Assembly (NCBI RefSeq): GCF_000143885.2
Contig: NC_018582.1
Coordinates: 25,481-89,480 of the forward strand
Origin: Gordonia sp. KTR9
Lineage (GTDB): Bacteria > Actinomycetota > Actinomycetes > Mycobacteriales > Mycobacteriaceae
Length of the DNA: 64,000 nt
Direction: 5' to 3'
The translations under genes and the position numbers were made by a program. Numbering within the stretch: the stretch's first letter is position 1; each line of letters begins with the position of its first letter. Under the pieces are notes generated by a model. That model made no database searches, had not been told where the DNA came from, and worked only from the letters and a program-made list of their open reading frames with translations. This document shows, piece by piece, positions 49,703 through 58,591 of the stretch.

Positions 49703-49951
49703 TCAGAAGGACACGAGTGCCGCGGCGATACCCACCGCGCTGGAGCCCACGATCAGCCCCAGGACCACTCCGAGCGGGGTGTCGGGTGGGTCGGAATGCG
49801 GGTTGTGGTGGGCGTGGCCCATCTGTCCGCCGATCCAGCACAGCCGTGCCACCCCGGCTAAACAGATCAGCCACAGCACCCAGCCGAGCAGCTGCTCGAA
49901 CGGCCCGGTCACCGCCTCGGGCAGCTGCTCGGCCAGCTGTGTGATCAGCAT
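49703..49951 (-). CDS. two-helix membrane protein, possible VirB3-like
   Basis: 82 residues, hydrophobic segments at about 20-42 and 60-80 with a His/Pro-rich loop ('MGHAHHNPHSDPPDTP'). Lies directly after the pilin-like gene, where VirB3-like proteins are often found, but no signature supports a firm assignment. Confidence 0.6.
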   Translation of the reverse strand: MLITQLAEQLPEAVTGPFEQLLGWVLWLICLAGVARLCWIGGQMGHAHHNPHSDPPDTPLGVVLGLIVGSSAVGIAAALVSF

Positions 49952-49966
49952 GTGTGGTCCCTTTCA

Positions 49967-50281
49967 TCAGGCTGTGAGAGCCCCGACGAGGCCACCGGCG
50001 ATGGCGATGATGACGCAGCCGATGCACGTCTTGACGACCTTGGCGGCCGATTCGCTGTCGGCGGTGCCCTGGTGGCGGTCGAAACCGAACTTGCCGCCGG
50101 CGATCATCAGCGCAGCCACCGCTGCCAGGCATGCCCCCCACGCCACCCACGACACGAGGGTGAGGAACTTTTCCGATCCGGGCGGCGCCTGCGGATTGAC
50201 ATCGATCCCGTCGGCGGCCAGCAGTTGCACATCGGTGGCGAGGAGCTGCACCTGTCCGTATGCGGTGTGGACGATTCCCAT
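49967..50281 (-). CDS. VirB2/TrbC-like pilin candidate
   Basis: 104 residues from the ATG at 50281 (GGAAGAAGAA upstream). Two membrane helices at the C-terminal side ('FLTLVSWVAWGACLAAVAALMIAGG' and 'VVKTCIGCVIIAIAGGLVGALT') joined by a short basic-polar loop, matching the VirB2/TrbC layout. The N-terminal ~35 residues are polar and not an obvious signal peptide. Confidence 0.65.
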   Translation of the reverse strand: MGIVHTAYGQVQLLATDVQLLAADGIDVNPQAPPGSEKFLTLVSWVAWGACLAAVAALMIAGGKFGFDRHQGTADSESAAKVVKTCIGCVIIAIAGGLVGALTA

Positions 50282-50300
50282 GGTGTTCTTCTTCCTTCGG

Positions 50301-50897
50301 TTAGGCGACCGTCTGTGACGGGTCGCTGTGTGCGACAGCCCGATCGGCTGCCAAGTCGTCGCAAATCTGCTGTCCCACTGCGGCGATAGCGCTAGGCACC
50401 GACGCCAGCACGCCATCGGGGTTGGCGCGGGTGGCCTTGACACCGTCAGTGGGCCGCCAAGTCGGTAACTGCCGGTGCAGCAACGGGATCAGCGATTTGA
50501 CCCACGGAACGCGGTAGGAGTGCGGGGCCAGCTCGGCGACGGTGCGGGCATAGCGCAGGACGTCTTTGCTCGCCCGGGCCGGTTCGGCGGCCACGGTGAT
50601 CAGTCCGCACACCTGCACTCCGAGGGGTGCGGTGCCCTCGTGGGCTGCGCGCAGCACGTCGGCGGCCGCGGCGATCCCGCTCATATGCTCGCGCGCCACG
50701 ACCAGCACGCGGCGCGTGGTCGCCGGCGAGGTCGGCCAGCACCGGTCGGTGTCGGCGGCCGGCGCCCACATCGTCGCTAGGGTGCTCACTCCGGCTCCGC
50801 CGTGCGCTCCCAATAGTGCGAACAGCGGCGGGAATTCACCGGTCACTGGTAGCGGTTCGGTACGCACCGTCAGTCGTGTGTGGGTCAGCATGGTCAC
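50301..50897 (-). CDS. MinD/ParA-like protein with degenerate P-loop (1)
   Basis: 198 residues if GTG 50897 is used (GTGA overlap with the upstream gene and AGGTGG at proper distance); ATG 50891 is the alternative. 'LFALLGAHGGAGVSTLATMWA' has the shape of the ParA/MinD deviant Walker A but both signature lysines are missing (HGGAGVST). Later 'LVVAREHMSGIAAA' and 'VCGLITVAAEPARASKDV' fit the SIMIBI fold. Probably a non-hydrolysing partner of the next protein. Confidence 0.65.
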   Translation of the reverse strand: MTMLTHTRLTVRTEPLPVTGEFPPLFALLGAHGGAGVSTLATMWAPAADTDRCWPTSPATTRRVLVVAREHMSGIAAAADVLRAAHEGTAPLGVQVCGLITVAAEPARASKDVLRYARTVAELAPHSYRVPWVKSLIPLLHRQLPTWRPTDGVKATRANPDGVLASVPSAIAAVGQQICDDLAADRAVAHSDPSQTVA

Positions 50898-51739
50898 CGC
50901 GACACCACCTGCTGGGTGGTGCCCGCGTGGCCGTCGCGGGTCAACTCGGCCAGCGCCCCGATGGCGTCCCAGGTGTGCGGGGACAGCCGTTCCTGGGCGT
51001 CGCGGTCCAGGGCTGTGCCCGACCCCAGGACGGGGTCGTAGTCGACGGCGACGACCGCAGCCACACGGCCGGTCATCGCGCTGTGGAGCATGTCGGTCAG
51101 CGCCGCGTGATTGAGCGTCGGGATCTGGCAGCACACAACCAGCGCCGTGTGTTCCAGGACGCCAGCTGCCTCCCAGAGGGAGAACACCCGCCGTGCGCGG
51201 TTGATCAGATCAGGGCGCGGACTGAGGACCAGAACCGGTGTCGCTGCACCGGTTTGGTGGTGGTCGCGGATCGTGGCGGCCGCGGCGTGTGCGCGGGTGC
51301 CGGCATCGACCACCGGGATCGCAGCCCCGGTGGTCGATGCCTCATACAGGGCCCTGGGAATCGAGGACCCCTCCGGCGGCGACGCGTAGAGGGCGGTGGG
51401 AATCGAGGACCCCTCGGTCGGAGACCGCAGTGTGGTCCCTCGCCCCGATTGCCACCAGCCCTTGCTGGCAAGCTCGTCGGCGCCGAGGCGCTCGACCATG
51501 TCGCTGTCGTTGTGCGACAGGTCCACCCACCACGAGCGCTCCCCCAGCTCAGCCGCGCGGTAGTCGGCCAGCAACGCTGACACCACCGAGGTGCCCACGC
51601 CTCCGCTGGTCCCGCACACGATGACCGGCCGCTCGCTCACGACGTCCCGCGCGGGCTGGGGTGCACGCCCGCCGACCCCGATCAGGGGGCGGTGTCCGGT
51701 CTCGGTCAGCCACGACGCCGATGACGTTGGTTCGCTCAT
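50894..51739 (-). CDS. MinD/ParA/CpaE-like protein with degenerate P-loop (2)
   Basis: 281 residues from the ATG at 51739. 'RPVIVCGTSGGVGTSVVSALLADY' is a ParA-type P-loop in which the Walker lysine is Thr and the signature lysine is Ser. 'SWWVDLSHNDSDMVERLG' is the switch I/A' region and 'PVLVLSPRPDLINRARRV' a later strand. A 14-residue segment ('EGSSIPTALYASPP') is duplicated in tandem near residue 115. Resembles CpaE-type localisation factors of pilus systems. Confidence 0.65.
   Translation of the reverse strand: MSEPTSSASWLTETGHRPLIGVGGRAPQPARDVVSERPVIVCGTSGGVGTSVVSALLADYRAAELGERSWWVDLSHNDSDMVERLGADELASKGWWQSGRGTTLRSPTEGSSIPTALYASPPEGSSIPRALYEASTTGAAIPVVDAGTRAHAAAATIRDHHQTGAATPVLVLSPRPDLINRARRVFSLWEAAGVLEHTALVVCCQIPTLNHAALTDMLHSAMTGRVAAVVAVDYDPVLGSGTALDRDAQERLSPHTWDAIGALAELTRDGHAGTTQQVVSR
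51356..51415 (-). repeat. in-frame 42-bp near-tandem duplication
   Basis: GGGAATCGAGGACCCCTC occurs at 51356-51373 and again at 51398-51415, giving two 14-residue units containing EGSSIP in the MinD-like protein; a third, weaker unit (TGAAIP) adjoins. Period 42 bp. Confidence 0.8.
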
Positions 51740-51780
51740 GGTGGGTGTTCCTTTCTCTCGAGGGGGGAAGCTGCCGCGGC

Positions 51781-53064
51781 TCAGCGGTGAGCGGGCGTCT
51801 TCTGCTGGCCAGGCCAGGCGACGTGCAGGCCGGGCACGGCTTTGCTCAGCTGATCGGTGGCCTCTTCGGTCCACTGCCGCACCGTCTCCTGCGCCTTGGC
51901 GCCGCCGGCGCCAAGCGCGTTGTACGGCGCTCGGGCCTGCTCGCCCGACCACCCGGCGCGCACCGTCTGACCGGCCACGTCTACCGACGCCGACACATCG
52001 CCGCGCACGTTGACCTGGTAGTCCACCGCCGGCAGCCCTGCCCGAGCAGCGTCGGGTGCGGCTAGGTGCACCTCGAACTGATTGGGGCCGGTCGGTGCCT
52101 GCTCGGGTGTGGTGCGGGGCCTGGGTTCGGGCTGGCCGGGAAGCCTCGGCTGAGCCGGGTTCGCACCCGGGTCCCCGGCACCGAGAGCATGGGCCAGGAG
52201 ACCGCCGACGGTGCCGCCCGCGACGCCACCGACGACGGCGGCCGGGATGCCCAGTGCCGCTGCACCGATCGCCGCACCCGCGCCAGCGCCGATGAGCGCG
52301 CCAGTCCCGGTGTGGGCACCGGGGAACGGCACCACCAGTGTCGAACCGATGATCGCGCCGGTGACACCACCGATCGCCGCGCCGCCGACACCGCCCACGA
52401 CCGCGGCAGGAACACCGAGGGCGAGCGCACCCGCGGTGCCGCCGCCCATCACGCCGATGATCGTCGCCGCGGCCTGGCGCGTCGCCTCGTCCTCGGACAC
52501 GCCCACGCTGATCAGACCCTGGGCGATCTTCGCCTCGCCATAGGCCGACCAGGCGTTGATCGAGTTGATTTGAGCTCGGGTGATCCCAGGGAACTGCTTC
52601 TTCACCTCATCGACGGGCCTCACGATGTTGCCGATACGCACCATCTCCGGCGGCGGCGCGATCGGCTTCACCGGCGGCGTCGGTCGGGGCGCGGTGTAGG
52701 GCCGCGACGGCGCCGGGGTGTACGGCCGCTCATAGGTCGGCTCGCTGTAGGTCTGCGGCGCTACGTAGGGCTGATACGGCGCCTCTTGCGGCGGCGAGGG
52801 GATGAAGCCCGGTCCCGGCTCAGTGACAGGCGGAGCGGCGGGCGGCGCCGAGGTGCCGCCCTGCTCCGGGGCTTGCGGAGTCGAGGTGGTGCCGCCCTGC
52901 TCGGGAGTCGCTTCGCTCCGTCCCGTGCCGCCCTGCTCGGGGTCGGCCAGCGCCGGCCCCGCGCCGAGGCCGGTGGCCAGCGCCCCCACCACGACAGCGG
53001 CCGCGATCGCCCGGTGCCGGGCCACCCCGTGCCCTCCCCGGATTCCGTGTTTTCCATTCGTCAT
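51781..53064 (-). CDS. exported glycine-zipper protein of the transfer operon
   Basis: 427 residues from the ATG at 53064. Signal peptide ('AIAAAVVVGALATGLGAGPALA'), three 'PEQGGT' units right after cleavage, a Pro/Tyr-rich linker (about 70-140), a helical region, and a long Gly/Ala-rich hydrophobic stretch (200-300) of glycine-zipper type ('GGVGGAAIGGVTGAIIG' and 'GALIGAGAGAAIGAAALG'). C-terminal domain of about 90 residues. Resembles actinobacterial 'insoluble domain' envelope proteins; may form an outer-layer pore or scaffold. Confidence 0.7.
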   Translation of the reverse strand: MTNGKHGIRGGHGVARHRAIAAAVVVGALATGLGAGPALADPEQGGTGRSEATPEQGGTTSTPQAPEQGGTSAPPAAPPVTEPGPGFIPSPPQEAPYQPYVAPQTYSEPTYERPYTPAPSRPYTAPRPTPPVKPIAPPPEMVRIGNIVRPVDEVKKQFPGITRAQINSINAWSAYGEAKIAQGLISVGVSEDEATRQAAATIIGVMGGGTAGALALGVPAAVVGGVGGAAIGGVTGAIIGSTLVVPFPGAHTGTGALIGAGAGAAIGAAALGIPAAVVGGVAGGTVGGLLAHALGAGDPGANPAQPRLPGQPEPRPRTTPEQAPTGPNQFEVHLAAPDAARAGLPAVDYQVNVRGDVSASVDVAGQTVRAGWSGEQARAPYNALGAGGAKAQETVRQWTEEATDQLSKAVPGLHVAWPGQQKTPAHR

Positions 53065-53153
53065 AACTGATGTCCTTTCCGAACCTGAGATACGTTGCGG
53101 TGTAACGCGAATACGTGACACTTGGCGTGCTGTGGGTGTGACAGTCCAAGCGG

Positions 53154-54035
53154 TTAAGCGGTGTCCTTTCTGATGGATGCGATCCAGGTTTTTCCTCCGG
53201 CCTGGACGGTCTGGATGAGCTGCGGATAGACGGTGGGTTGCCCACCGTCCGGCGAGATTTGGGTGAGCTGAACGGCAAACAAACCGTTGCCGCGATCGGT
53301 GATCCTCAGGCAGTGCCGGGTCTCAGCGGGCAGCGCGTCGATGCTCGCCTGCAAGGCTTGGGTGGCGCCCACCCCGTTCGGGGTCGCCACTGCCCGCGCC
53401 TGCGCACCTGAGCGACGGACGTAGTAGGCGTAGTCGAACGCTTTGATCACTCCGGGACCCGAACGCTGGTCGCCGGCATCGTTGCCCACCGTCACCGGCC
53501 CGGCGGTCTTCTCCGGACACTCATCGACCACCGGCGGCGATGCGCTCGACGACACTCCCCCACCGAGCACTGCCACCGGGTCACGCGGTGCATCGCCCTC
53601 CGTCGCGCCGTCAAAAACGCTGGACACGAACGTCATCCCGGCACCTACAGCCACCACGACCACCACGACAGCGGCGATCAGGACACGACGCGACGCCCGC
53701 GGCCGCGGCGGTGCCGCCGTGACCGGGGCCTCGAATACCTCGGCCGATGCCTGCGGTTCGGCGAGACCCTCCAGTTCGGGCTCGGCGTAGATCTCGCCAC
53801 TCGGCTCGACTGCCTCAGGGGCCGGAACGGGTTCGGCGGCAGGGATGCCCAGCCAACCCCACTCATCACCGCTCTGTCGCGCGGTGGCGGGCTGTCCCTC
53901 CCGGGGGCCGACCAAGCCCGCCGCGATCAACTCATCGGCCATGTCCTGAGCCGGGGTCTCGCCAGTGGACGCCCACGCCGGCACGGTGTCGAACCAGTCG
54001 GTTCCGGTGTGGTCAGAGTTGTTGGTTGTCAACAA
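53154..54035 (-). CDS. bitopic transfer-operon protein
   Basis: 293 residues: acidic cytosolic N-terminus (1-110), Arg-rich stop, one membrane helix (about 118-138), then an extracytoplasmic domain with two Cys and 'VIKAFDYAYYVRRSGAQARAVA', 'HCLRITDRGNGLFAVQLTQI' strands. ATG 54035. No known catalytic motif. Likely a structural or regulatory part of the envelope-spanning apparatus. Confidence 0.65.
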   Translation of the reverse strand: MLTTNNSDHTGTDWFDTVPAWASTGETPAQDMADELIAAGLVGPREGQPATARQSGDEWGWLGIPAAEPVPAPEAVEPSGEIYAEPELEGLAEPQASAEVFEAPVTAAPPRPRASRRVLIAAVVVVVVAVGAGMTFVSSVFDGATEGDAPRDPVAVLGGGVSSSASPPVVDECPEKTAGPVTVGNDAGDQRSGPGVIKAFDYAYYVRRSGAQARAVATPNGVGATQALQASIDALPAETRHCLRITDRGNGLFAVQLTQISPDGGQPTVYPQLIQTVQAGGKTWIASIRKDTA

Positions 54036-54094
54036 AATTCTCCTCCCCCTTTCGGGATCGGGATGAACAGAGATGCCTGCGATGCCCCGCCGCG

Positions 54095-55744
54095 CTAGGC
54101 GGTGGGAACCGGTGCCGACGAACCGACCGGAGACCCAGACGGGACCGGCTCAGTGCTCGGCGTGCCCGACGAAGGCACCGGGAACTGCGGGATCGACGAC
54201 TCCAGAGACGTCGTCTCCGAGGACGACGGTGAACTGGACTCGCTCGTCGAGGTGTCGGGAAGCGTCGGGACCACTGCTGCCGAGGACGGCGCGGCGGTGT
54301 CCGGGGCGAACAGGGTGTCTCCGCCCGTCGATGACTGCGGCAACGTCTTGCCCGCCAGATCGGCGGCCAGCGCGGCAAACCACGTTGCCGTGTACGCGGT
54401 CGCGGAGACGCCCGCGGCGGTCGAGCTGTTACTCGTGTAGCTGCCGTGTTGCTGCGCGGTCTGCCAGTACCGCACGAGGTTCGACACGTCGAGCAGTTCG
54501 GAGTTGTCGGAGATGTTCTGCTTGACCGCGGTGAACGCTTCGTCGGCCCACCGGTTCACCGTGGCCGGCGGAACAAGCTTCACCGTCGCCTCGAGAGCCT
54601 TGGCGCCCAGCAGTGCCAGCGCCGCAGGCGGATTCGCCAGACCAGTGGTCGCCAGTGCGGTGATCGTTGCGGGGGTCAGTACTTCCTTCGCGACCGTGAC
54701 CACAGCGTTCAGGCCGATCGTGCCGACCTTGACCAACGCATTGAGCGCATCGCCGGCCGACGGCAACGGGGTGCGCGGATCAGAGGCGACTGCCAGCCTT
54801 TGCGAGATCGACTGGCTCGGTTGATAGGACAACTCATCGAGCGTTTCGCCCTGGACGTCCTCGTTGATCAGCGGGACCGCAGTCTTGACCGTCGTCAGGG
54901 CCAACGCTTCGGCCAGCGACGACAAGGTTTGCACCGGATCGTCCTGATCAAGCTTGCTTTGCCCGACGATGTTGGTCACCAGATGCGTGACCGGGGCATC
55001 ACTCGGCGCGTCGCACGCCAAATCGCCACTAGCACAGTACGACGCGACCCGACCGGTGAGGTCGCCGTAGTCGCTGGCAGAGTCTGCGACCGGGCCGATG
55101 CCGCCGCCCTCGGGCATCGGCTGGCTCAGGGCCGGCACCGTCTCCAGCGACGCTCCCGACGTACCCGGGGCCGGTTCCGGGCGGGATGCACCCTCGCGGC
55201 CCGGGAACAGCGGCGAGGCCTTCGGCCGGGTCGGGTCACCGAACAGCGACACACCCGCAACCCGGTCGGCGGGCACCGGGCCCCTGCCCTGTCCGATGTC
55301 GCGGGCGACCCGGCCGAGCGCGAACGCTCCCTGCGAGTAACCCGTCAACGCGAAATGGGTGTTGTCGCACCGATCAGAGATCTGCTTGATCATCGAGTTT
55401 GTGCGATTCATTGCCTCGGTGACCGACTCGTCGAACTTCATGTCCGATCCGGCGGTCGCTCCGCCGAAACCCGCCGGATACGGCACATACGCGCGCTGCA
55501 CCAGCGACCCGGCCATGGTCAACAACGGCTTCATCACCGCCGACAACATGCCCGAATCCGTCGTCGGACTCGCATCCGACGACGACTGACCAGTCCCCTG
55601 GACTCCCAGCACATACAGCTTCGGGCACACACCCGCACCCTCAGCCGGCGAAGCCGCCACCGACGTGGCTCCCCCAGCCCCCGCCACCACCGTCGCCGCG
55701 ACCACAAACGCAACCGCGCGATCGCGTGCTGCACGACCCCTCAC
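54095..55744 (-). CDS. secreted cutinase-family esterase with long C-terminal region
   Basis: 549 residues from GTG at 55744 (GTGA overlap with the preceding gene). Signal peptide ending near 'VAASPA', then a cutinase domain: 'CPKLYVLGVQGTGQS', nucleophile 'GYSQG' (Ser137), and 'YCASGDLACDAP...THLV' supplying Asp and His. Residues about 290-440 are helical and the last ~80 are Ser/Thr/Pro-rich. Cutinases of mycolate bacteria hydrolyse lipid esters, so a role in loosening the mycomembrane during transfer is plausible. Confidence 0.85.
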   Translation of the reverse strand: MRGRAARDRAVAFVVAATVVAGAGGATSVAASPAEGAGVCPKLYVLGVQGTGQSSSDASPTTDSGMLSAVMKPLLTMAGSLVQRAYVPYPAGFGGATAGSDMKFDESVTEAMNRTNSMIKQISDRCDNTHFALTGYSQGAFALGRVARDIGQGRGPVPADRVAGVSLFGDPTRPKASPLFPGREGASRPEPAPGTSGASLETVPALSQPMPEGGGIGPVADSASDYGDLTGRVASYCASGDLACDAPSDAPVTHLVTNIVGQSKLDQDDPVQTLSSLAEALALTTVKTAVPLINEDVQGETLDELSYQPSQSISQRLAVASDPRTPLPSAGDALNALVKVGTIGLNAVVTVAKEVLTPATITALATTGLANPPAALALLGAKALEATVKLVPPATVNRWADEAFTAVKQNISDNSELLDVSNLVRYWQTAQQHGSYTSNSSTAAGVSATAYTATWFAALAADLAGKTLPQSSTGGDTLFAPDTAAPSSAAVVPTLPDTSTSESSSPSSSETTSLESSIPQFPVPSSGTPSTEPVPSGSPVGSSAPVPTA

Positions 55745-56022
55745 CGCGCACCACCAATCGCGAGCGGGTACACCGCGTGCCACGCCTGGCGCCACGCACT
55801 CAGGTCATCCTCCGGGCCGCTAGGCACCATCAGATGTCCCACCGCACAGCGGGTTCCGGAACCGAGTAGTGCGTCGGAGTCGGCCTCCGAGCCGATGACG
55901 CACACCATCCCCGGGCGGCGGGCGGAACACTCGAACGATGTTCGGCCCAGCGGTTTTACCCCGGGAATCGTAGAGAGGTCGGCCGCACGCCGACTCTGGG
56001 TAACGCCTACAACATGTGCCAC
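55741..56022 (-). CDS. hypothetical first gene of the transfer operon
   Basis: 93 residues, ATG 56022, stop overlapping the cutinase start. Cytosolic, mixed composition with two Cys. No family recognised. Support comes from the coupling overlap and its position as first gene after the divergent promoter region. Confidence 0.55.
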   Translation of the reverse strand: MAHVVGVTQSRRAADLSTIPGVKPLGRTSFECSARRPGMVCVIGSEADSDALLGSGTRCAVGHLMVPSGPEDDLSAWRQAWHAVYPLAIGGAR

Positions 56023-56072
56023 GTCGCGTCCTCGCTGTCCGAGTAAGGCAGCAGCAGGAACGACCAGCTTGA

Positions 56073-56109
56073 CGTTTCACACCCCGCAACGGCGGTAGAC
56101 TGTGAAACG
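56073..56109. promoter_or_regulatory. 9-bp inverted repeat, candidate operator of the transfer operon
   Basis: CGTTTCACA (56073-56081) and TGTGAAACG (56101-56109) are perfect inverted repeats 19 nt apart, centred about 70 bp upstream of the first transfer gene and 200 bp from the divergent XRE-type regulator gene. Probable binding site of that regulator. Confidence 0.5.
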
Positions 56110-56299
56110 CCAGGCTCACTGCCGCTCCAACGGCAACCGAGCTAGGTATCCAAATTGCTGGTGGGTCGGGCGAGGTTATAGACGGCTAATCTGGGCCTCA
56201 CCCGGCCTACCGGTATGTTCTTTCGCCAATCAATTCATGTGACGAAACACCCTTCCGTTCGTGACCTCAAAATAACACACCTGATTATAGTTACATAGT

Positions 56300-56818
56300 G
56301 TGACACCAAGGAGGCGGGCCGACAAGATCGAACGTCGTGACCTATCGCCGCAGCACAAGGTCCGACGGTTGAGTCGGAAGATAATTAGGGGCTTCGATCC
56401 GAAGGCCCTGACTGACTTGCGTCGGTCACGTGGTCTTAGCCCCGGCGAACTCGGCAGGGTGGCGGGAGTCAGTGAGAACGCCATCCGATACTGGGAATCG
56501 TCTTCATCCTCCCCCCAGATCGACAAGCTCGTGGCCGTGCTCAGGGTGCTTGAAGCTCCGGTCTCAGCGGTTGTAGCGATCGACCGGTCTGATGCGTTGC
56601 TGTCAGATCTGCGCATTCTGGCCGGGCTGACGCAGCCGGAACTGGCGGCCGCCGCGGGCATACCCACCTCAACGCTTGCTGCGCTCGAACGCGGGCATCG
56701 CCCTCTCTCCGAGAGTTCTGCCGGCGCATTGGCTGTCGTGCTGGGGGTTTCCGGCGATGACGTCCGGGCCGCGTACGAACGCACACGCACGCATCCGCCT
56801 CGAACCACAAGGTTCTGA
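56300..56818 (+). CDS. XRE-type regulator with two HTH domains
   Basis: 172 residues, GTG start at 56300 (no good ribosome site; may be leaderless or start slightly downstream). First HTH about 37-66 ('LTDLRRSRGLSPGELGRVAGVSENAIRYWE'), second about 101-130 ('LRILAGLTQPELAAAAGIPTSTLAALERG'). Tandem XRE domains in one chain suit binding of widely spaced operator halves. Divergent from the transfer operon; likely its repressor. Confidence 0.8.
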   Translation: MTPRRRADKIERRDLSPQHKVRRLSRKIIRGFDPKALTDLRRSRGLSPGELGRVAGVSENAIRYWESSSSSPQIDKLVAVLRVLEAPVSAVVAIDRSDALLSDLRILAGLTQPELAAAAGIPTSTLAALERGHRPLSESSAGALAVVLGVSGDDVRAAYERTRTHPPRTTRF

Positions 56819-57428
56819 GCGTGCAACGTCGGTCCTTCTAGACCCCGGCTTTGGGCGTTGGGCGGTTCGGTCGGGCTCCCTCCCGCGTTTCCGTCGGAGG
56901 GATGCGACGCCCTCGCGTCTACACTTGGCCACGTCAGCTTGGTCAACCTGGCTGATTCCCCGGCCCGGGTGCGATTCAAGCTCGCCAGCTGCACACCCGG
57001 GCCGGCCGCCGTCCTATGGGCGCTGCATGACCCGGTCCAAGCACAGGTCATCGGATCGGCCCCGAAACGGTGATGGATTGTCACCATGCGGTCTTCACTC
57101 AAGGAAGCCCGGTTTGGCGGGTTGAACGTTGAGATCCCACGCTGGACGAACCCTGCACCGCGCACCTTGGCGCCGCTGGTGTTCTGTGAAGATCGTGACA
57201 ACGAAAAACCTCCCCGGATGACTGGACTATTGCGACAAGTCAGTAAGTAAGCACTCCGACAATCCGGGTTGCTTAGGAACTGCTCTCTGTGTCGCGACCA
57301 GACCCGAATTGTGCGTCAGGGTCGGGGAAAGTCCACCGTGGAGGTGCGCGTTGTAGATGGGATCATAACATCAGAGCAACGGCTTTCAATAGTCCGCTCG
57401 GCCCTGAGTGTTGCGCGGCCCCCGGGGT
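56819..57428. other. 610-bp gap without a supported gene
   Basis: Short open frames exist here but none has a convincing ribosome site plus protein-like composition. Base composition is locally less GC-rich toward 57200-57400. I see no strong repeat or hairpin. Confidence 0.5.
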
Positions 57429-58499
57429 TTACGAGGCCATCGCTTCTTTTGACAGTAGCTCGACCGTGAGGAAGCCGAGGCCGTCCTCGCCGTGTTTATC
57501 GGGTGTGATGGTGAACTGGGCCACGTGCCACACATCGGTGGGGCCACCAGCGAATCTGATCCGAGCGCGATACGTAGCTCGTTCCTGCTGGCGAGTGAGA
57601 AGTGCCAGCTGCGCTGCCGCGATCGTTTCCTGCTCGTCCTCATGGAAGATAGGGCTGTCGGTAAGCCACGCGCTGAGTGGTGGTGGAGGTGTCCGCAGCC
57701 AGTCGGTGACCAGTCCTGTGGCGAAATCGATTCGCCCGAGGCCGGACTCACGTTCTTCGAGGTTGGCGATCACTCGGGCGGTGTGTCTGTTGAAGGCGAG
57801 GTATTCGGCGGGTTCGACATCGTTGATGTCGTGCACGACGCCGCGTAGGGCCCACCGTGAGGGTAGGCGGACCGCACGCATGGTCATGTAGCAGCGGTAG
57901 CGCAGCTGGTCGTCGCTGTCGCGTGCATGCCGCACAGTGAGTGCGGAGTCGAACTTCGCTCCGTTTTCCAGTCGCCCAGCTTTCATGTCCCGGACGAAAG
58001 GTCCGATTTCGGACTCGCGGGGAAAGTCGTAGAAGTACTGGAAGACCTCGGGTGCAACGCGAGTGACGTCTTGGGTAGGGCCGTCGATACCGAGGATGTC
58101 GCGTTCGATGTTCGGGCCCTCGTGAATTTGCGCGAGATCGAGCTCCTCGTCGTAGACGAACTCGAACCCTCCGACAAGGCGGCGAGGGGGCGGAACACTG
58201 TCGGCGTCGTCGCCGATCCAGAGCTGCACCGCGAACACCACCCCGTTAGGTCCGAACACGGGTTCGGCGATGATCGCTACGTGTGAGATGACCGCCGACT
58301 CCGGCTTGCCGGTCGTGGTGACCGTGTCGAGGGCCTTGAGTATCCAGGCGAGGACGGTGTAGTCACCGCGGGGCACTTCGTGCCGCAGTCTGTCGACGGA
58401 CGTGTATTGAGAACTTTTGCCACCTTTGAAGACCACCGAGGGATCAACCTCGTCCTGGGCTCCAGTTCCCATCGTCTCGACAACAATCCAGTGCGACAT
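57429..58499 (-). CDS. conserved actinobacterial protein, WIVVET type
   Basis: 356 residues, ATG 58499 with AAGGGGG upstream. N-terminus 'MSHWIVVETMGTG' and a long region with 'YTVLAWILKALDTVTTTG' and 'VFAVQLWIGDDADSVPPPRRLVGGFEFVY' resemble mycobacterial/nocardial proteins with a GAF/PAS-like fold (DUF5593/DUF5628 type, from memory). No enzymatic motif. Not a plasmid-typical gene; may be a captured chromosomal gene. Confidence 0.6.
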   Translation of the reverse strand: MSHWIVVETMGTGAQDEVDPSVVFKGGKSSQYTSVDRLRHEVPRGDYTVLAWILKALDTVTTTGKPESAVISHVAIIAEPVFGPNGVVFAVQLWIGDDADSVPPPRRLVGGFEFVYDEELDLAQIHEGPNIERDILGIDGPTQDVTRVAPEVFQYFYDFPRESEIGPFVRDMKAGRLENGAKFDSALTVRHARDSDDQLRYRCYMTMRAVRLPSRWALRGVVHDINDVEPAEYLAFNRHTARVIANLEERESGLGRIDFATGLVTDWLRTPPPPLSAWLTDSPIFHEDEQETIAAAQLALLTRQQERATYRARIRFAGGPTDVWHVAQFTITPDKHGEDGLGFLTVELLSKEAMAS

Positions 58500-58591
58500 T
58501 CAAACCCCCTTGCTCACTACTTCTAAGTGGCGCCATGCATGATACTGAACCGGTGGTTAACCGGATACGGCCAGGTTGGTCCTCGGCTGAT

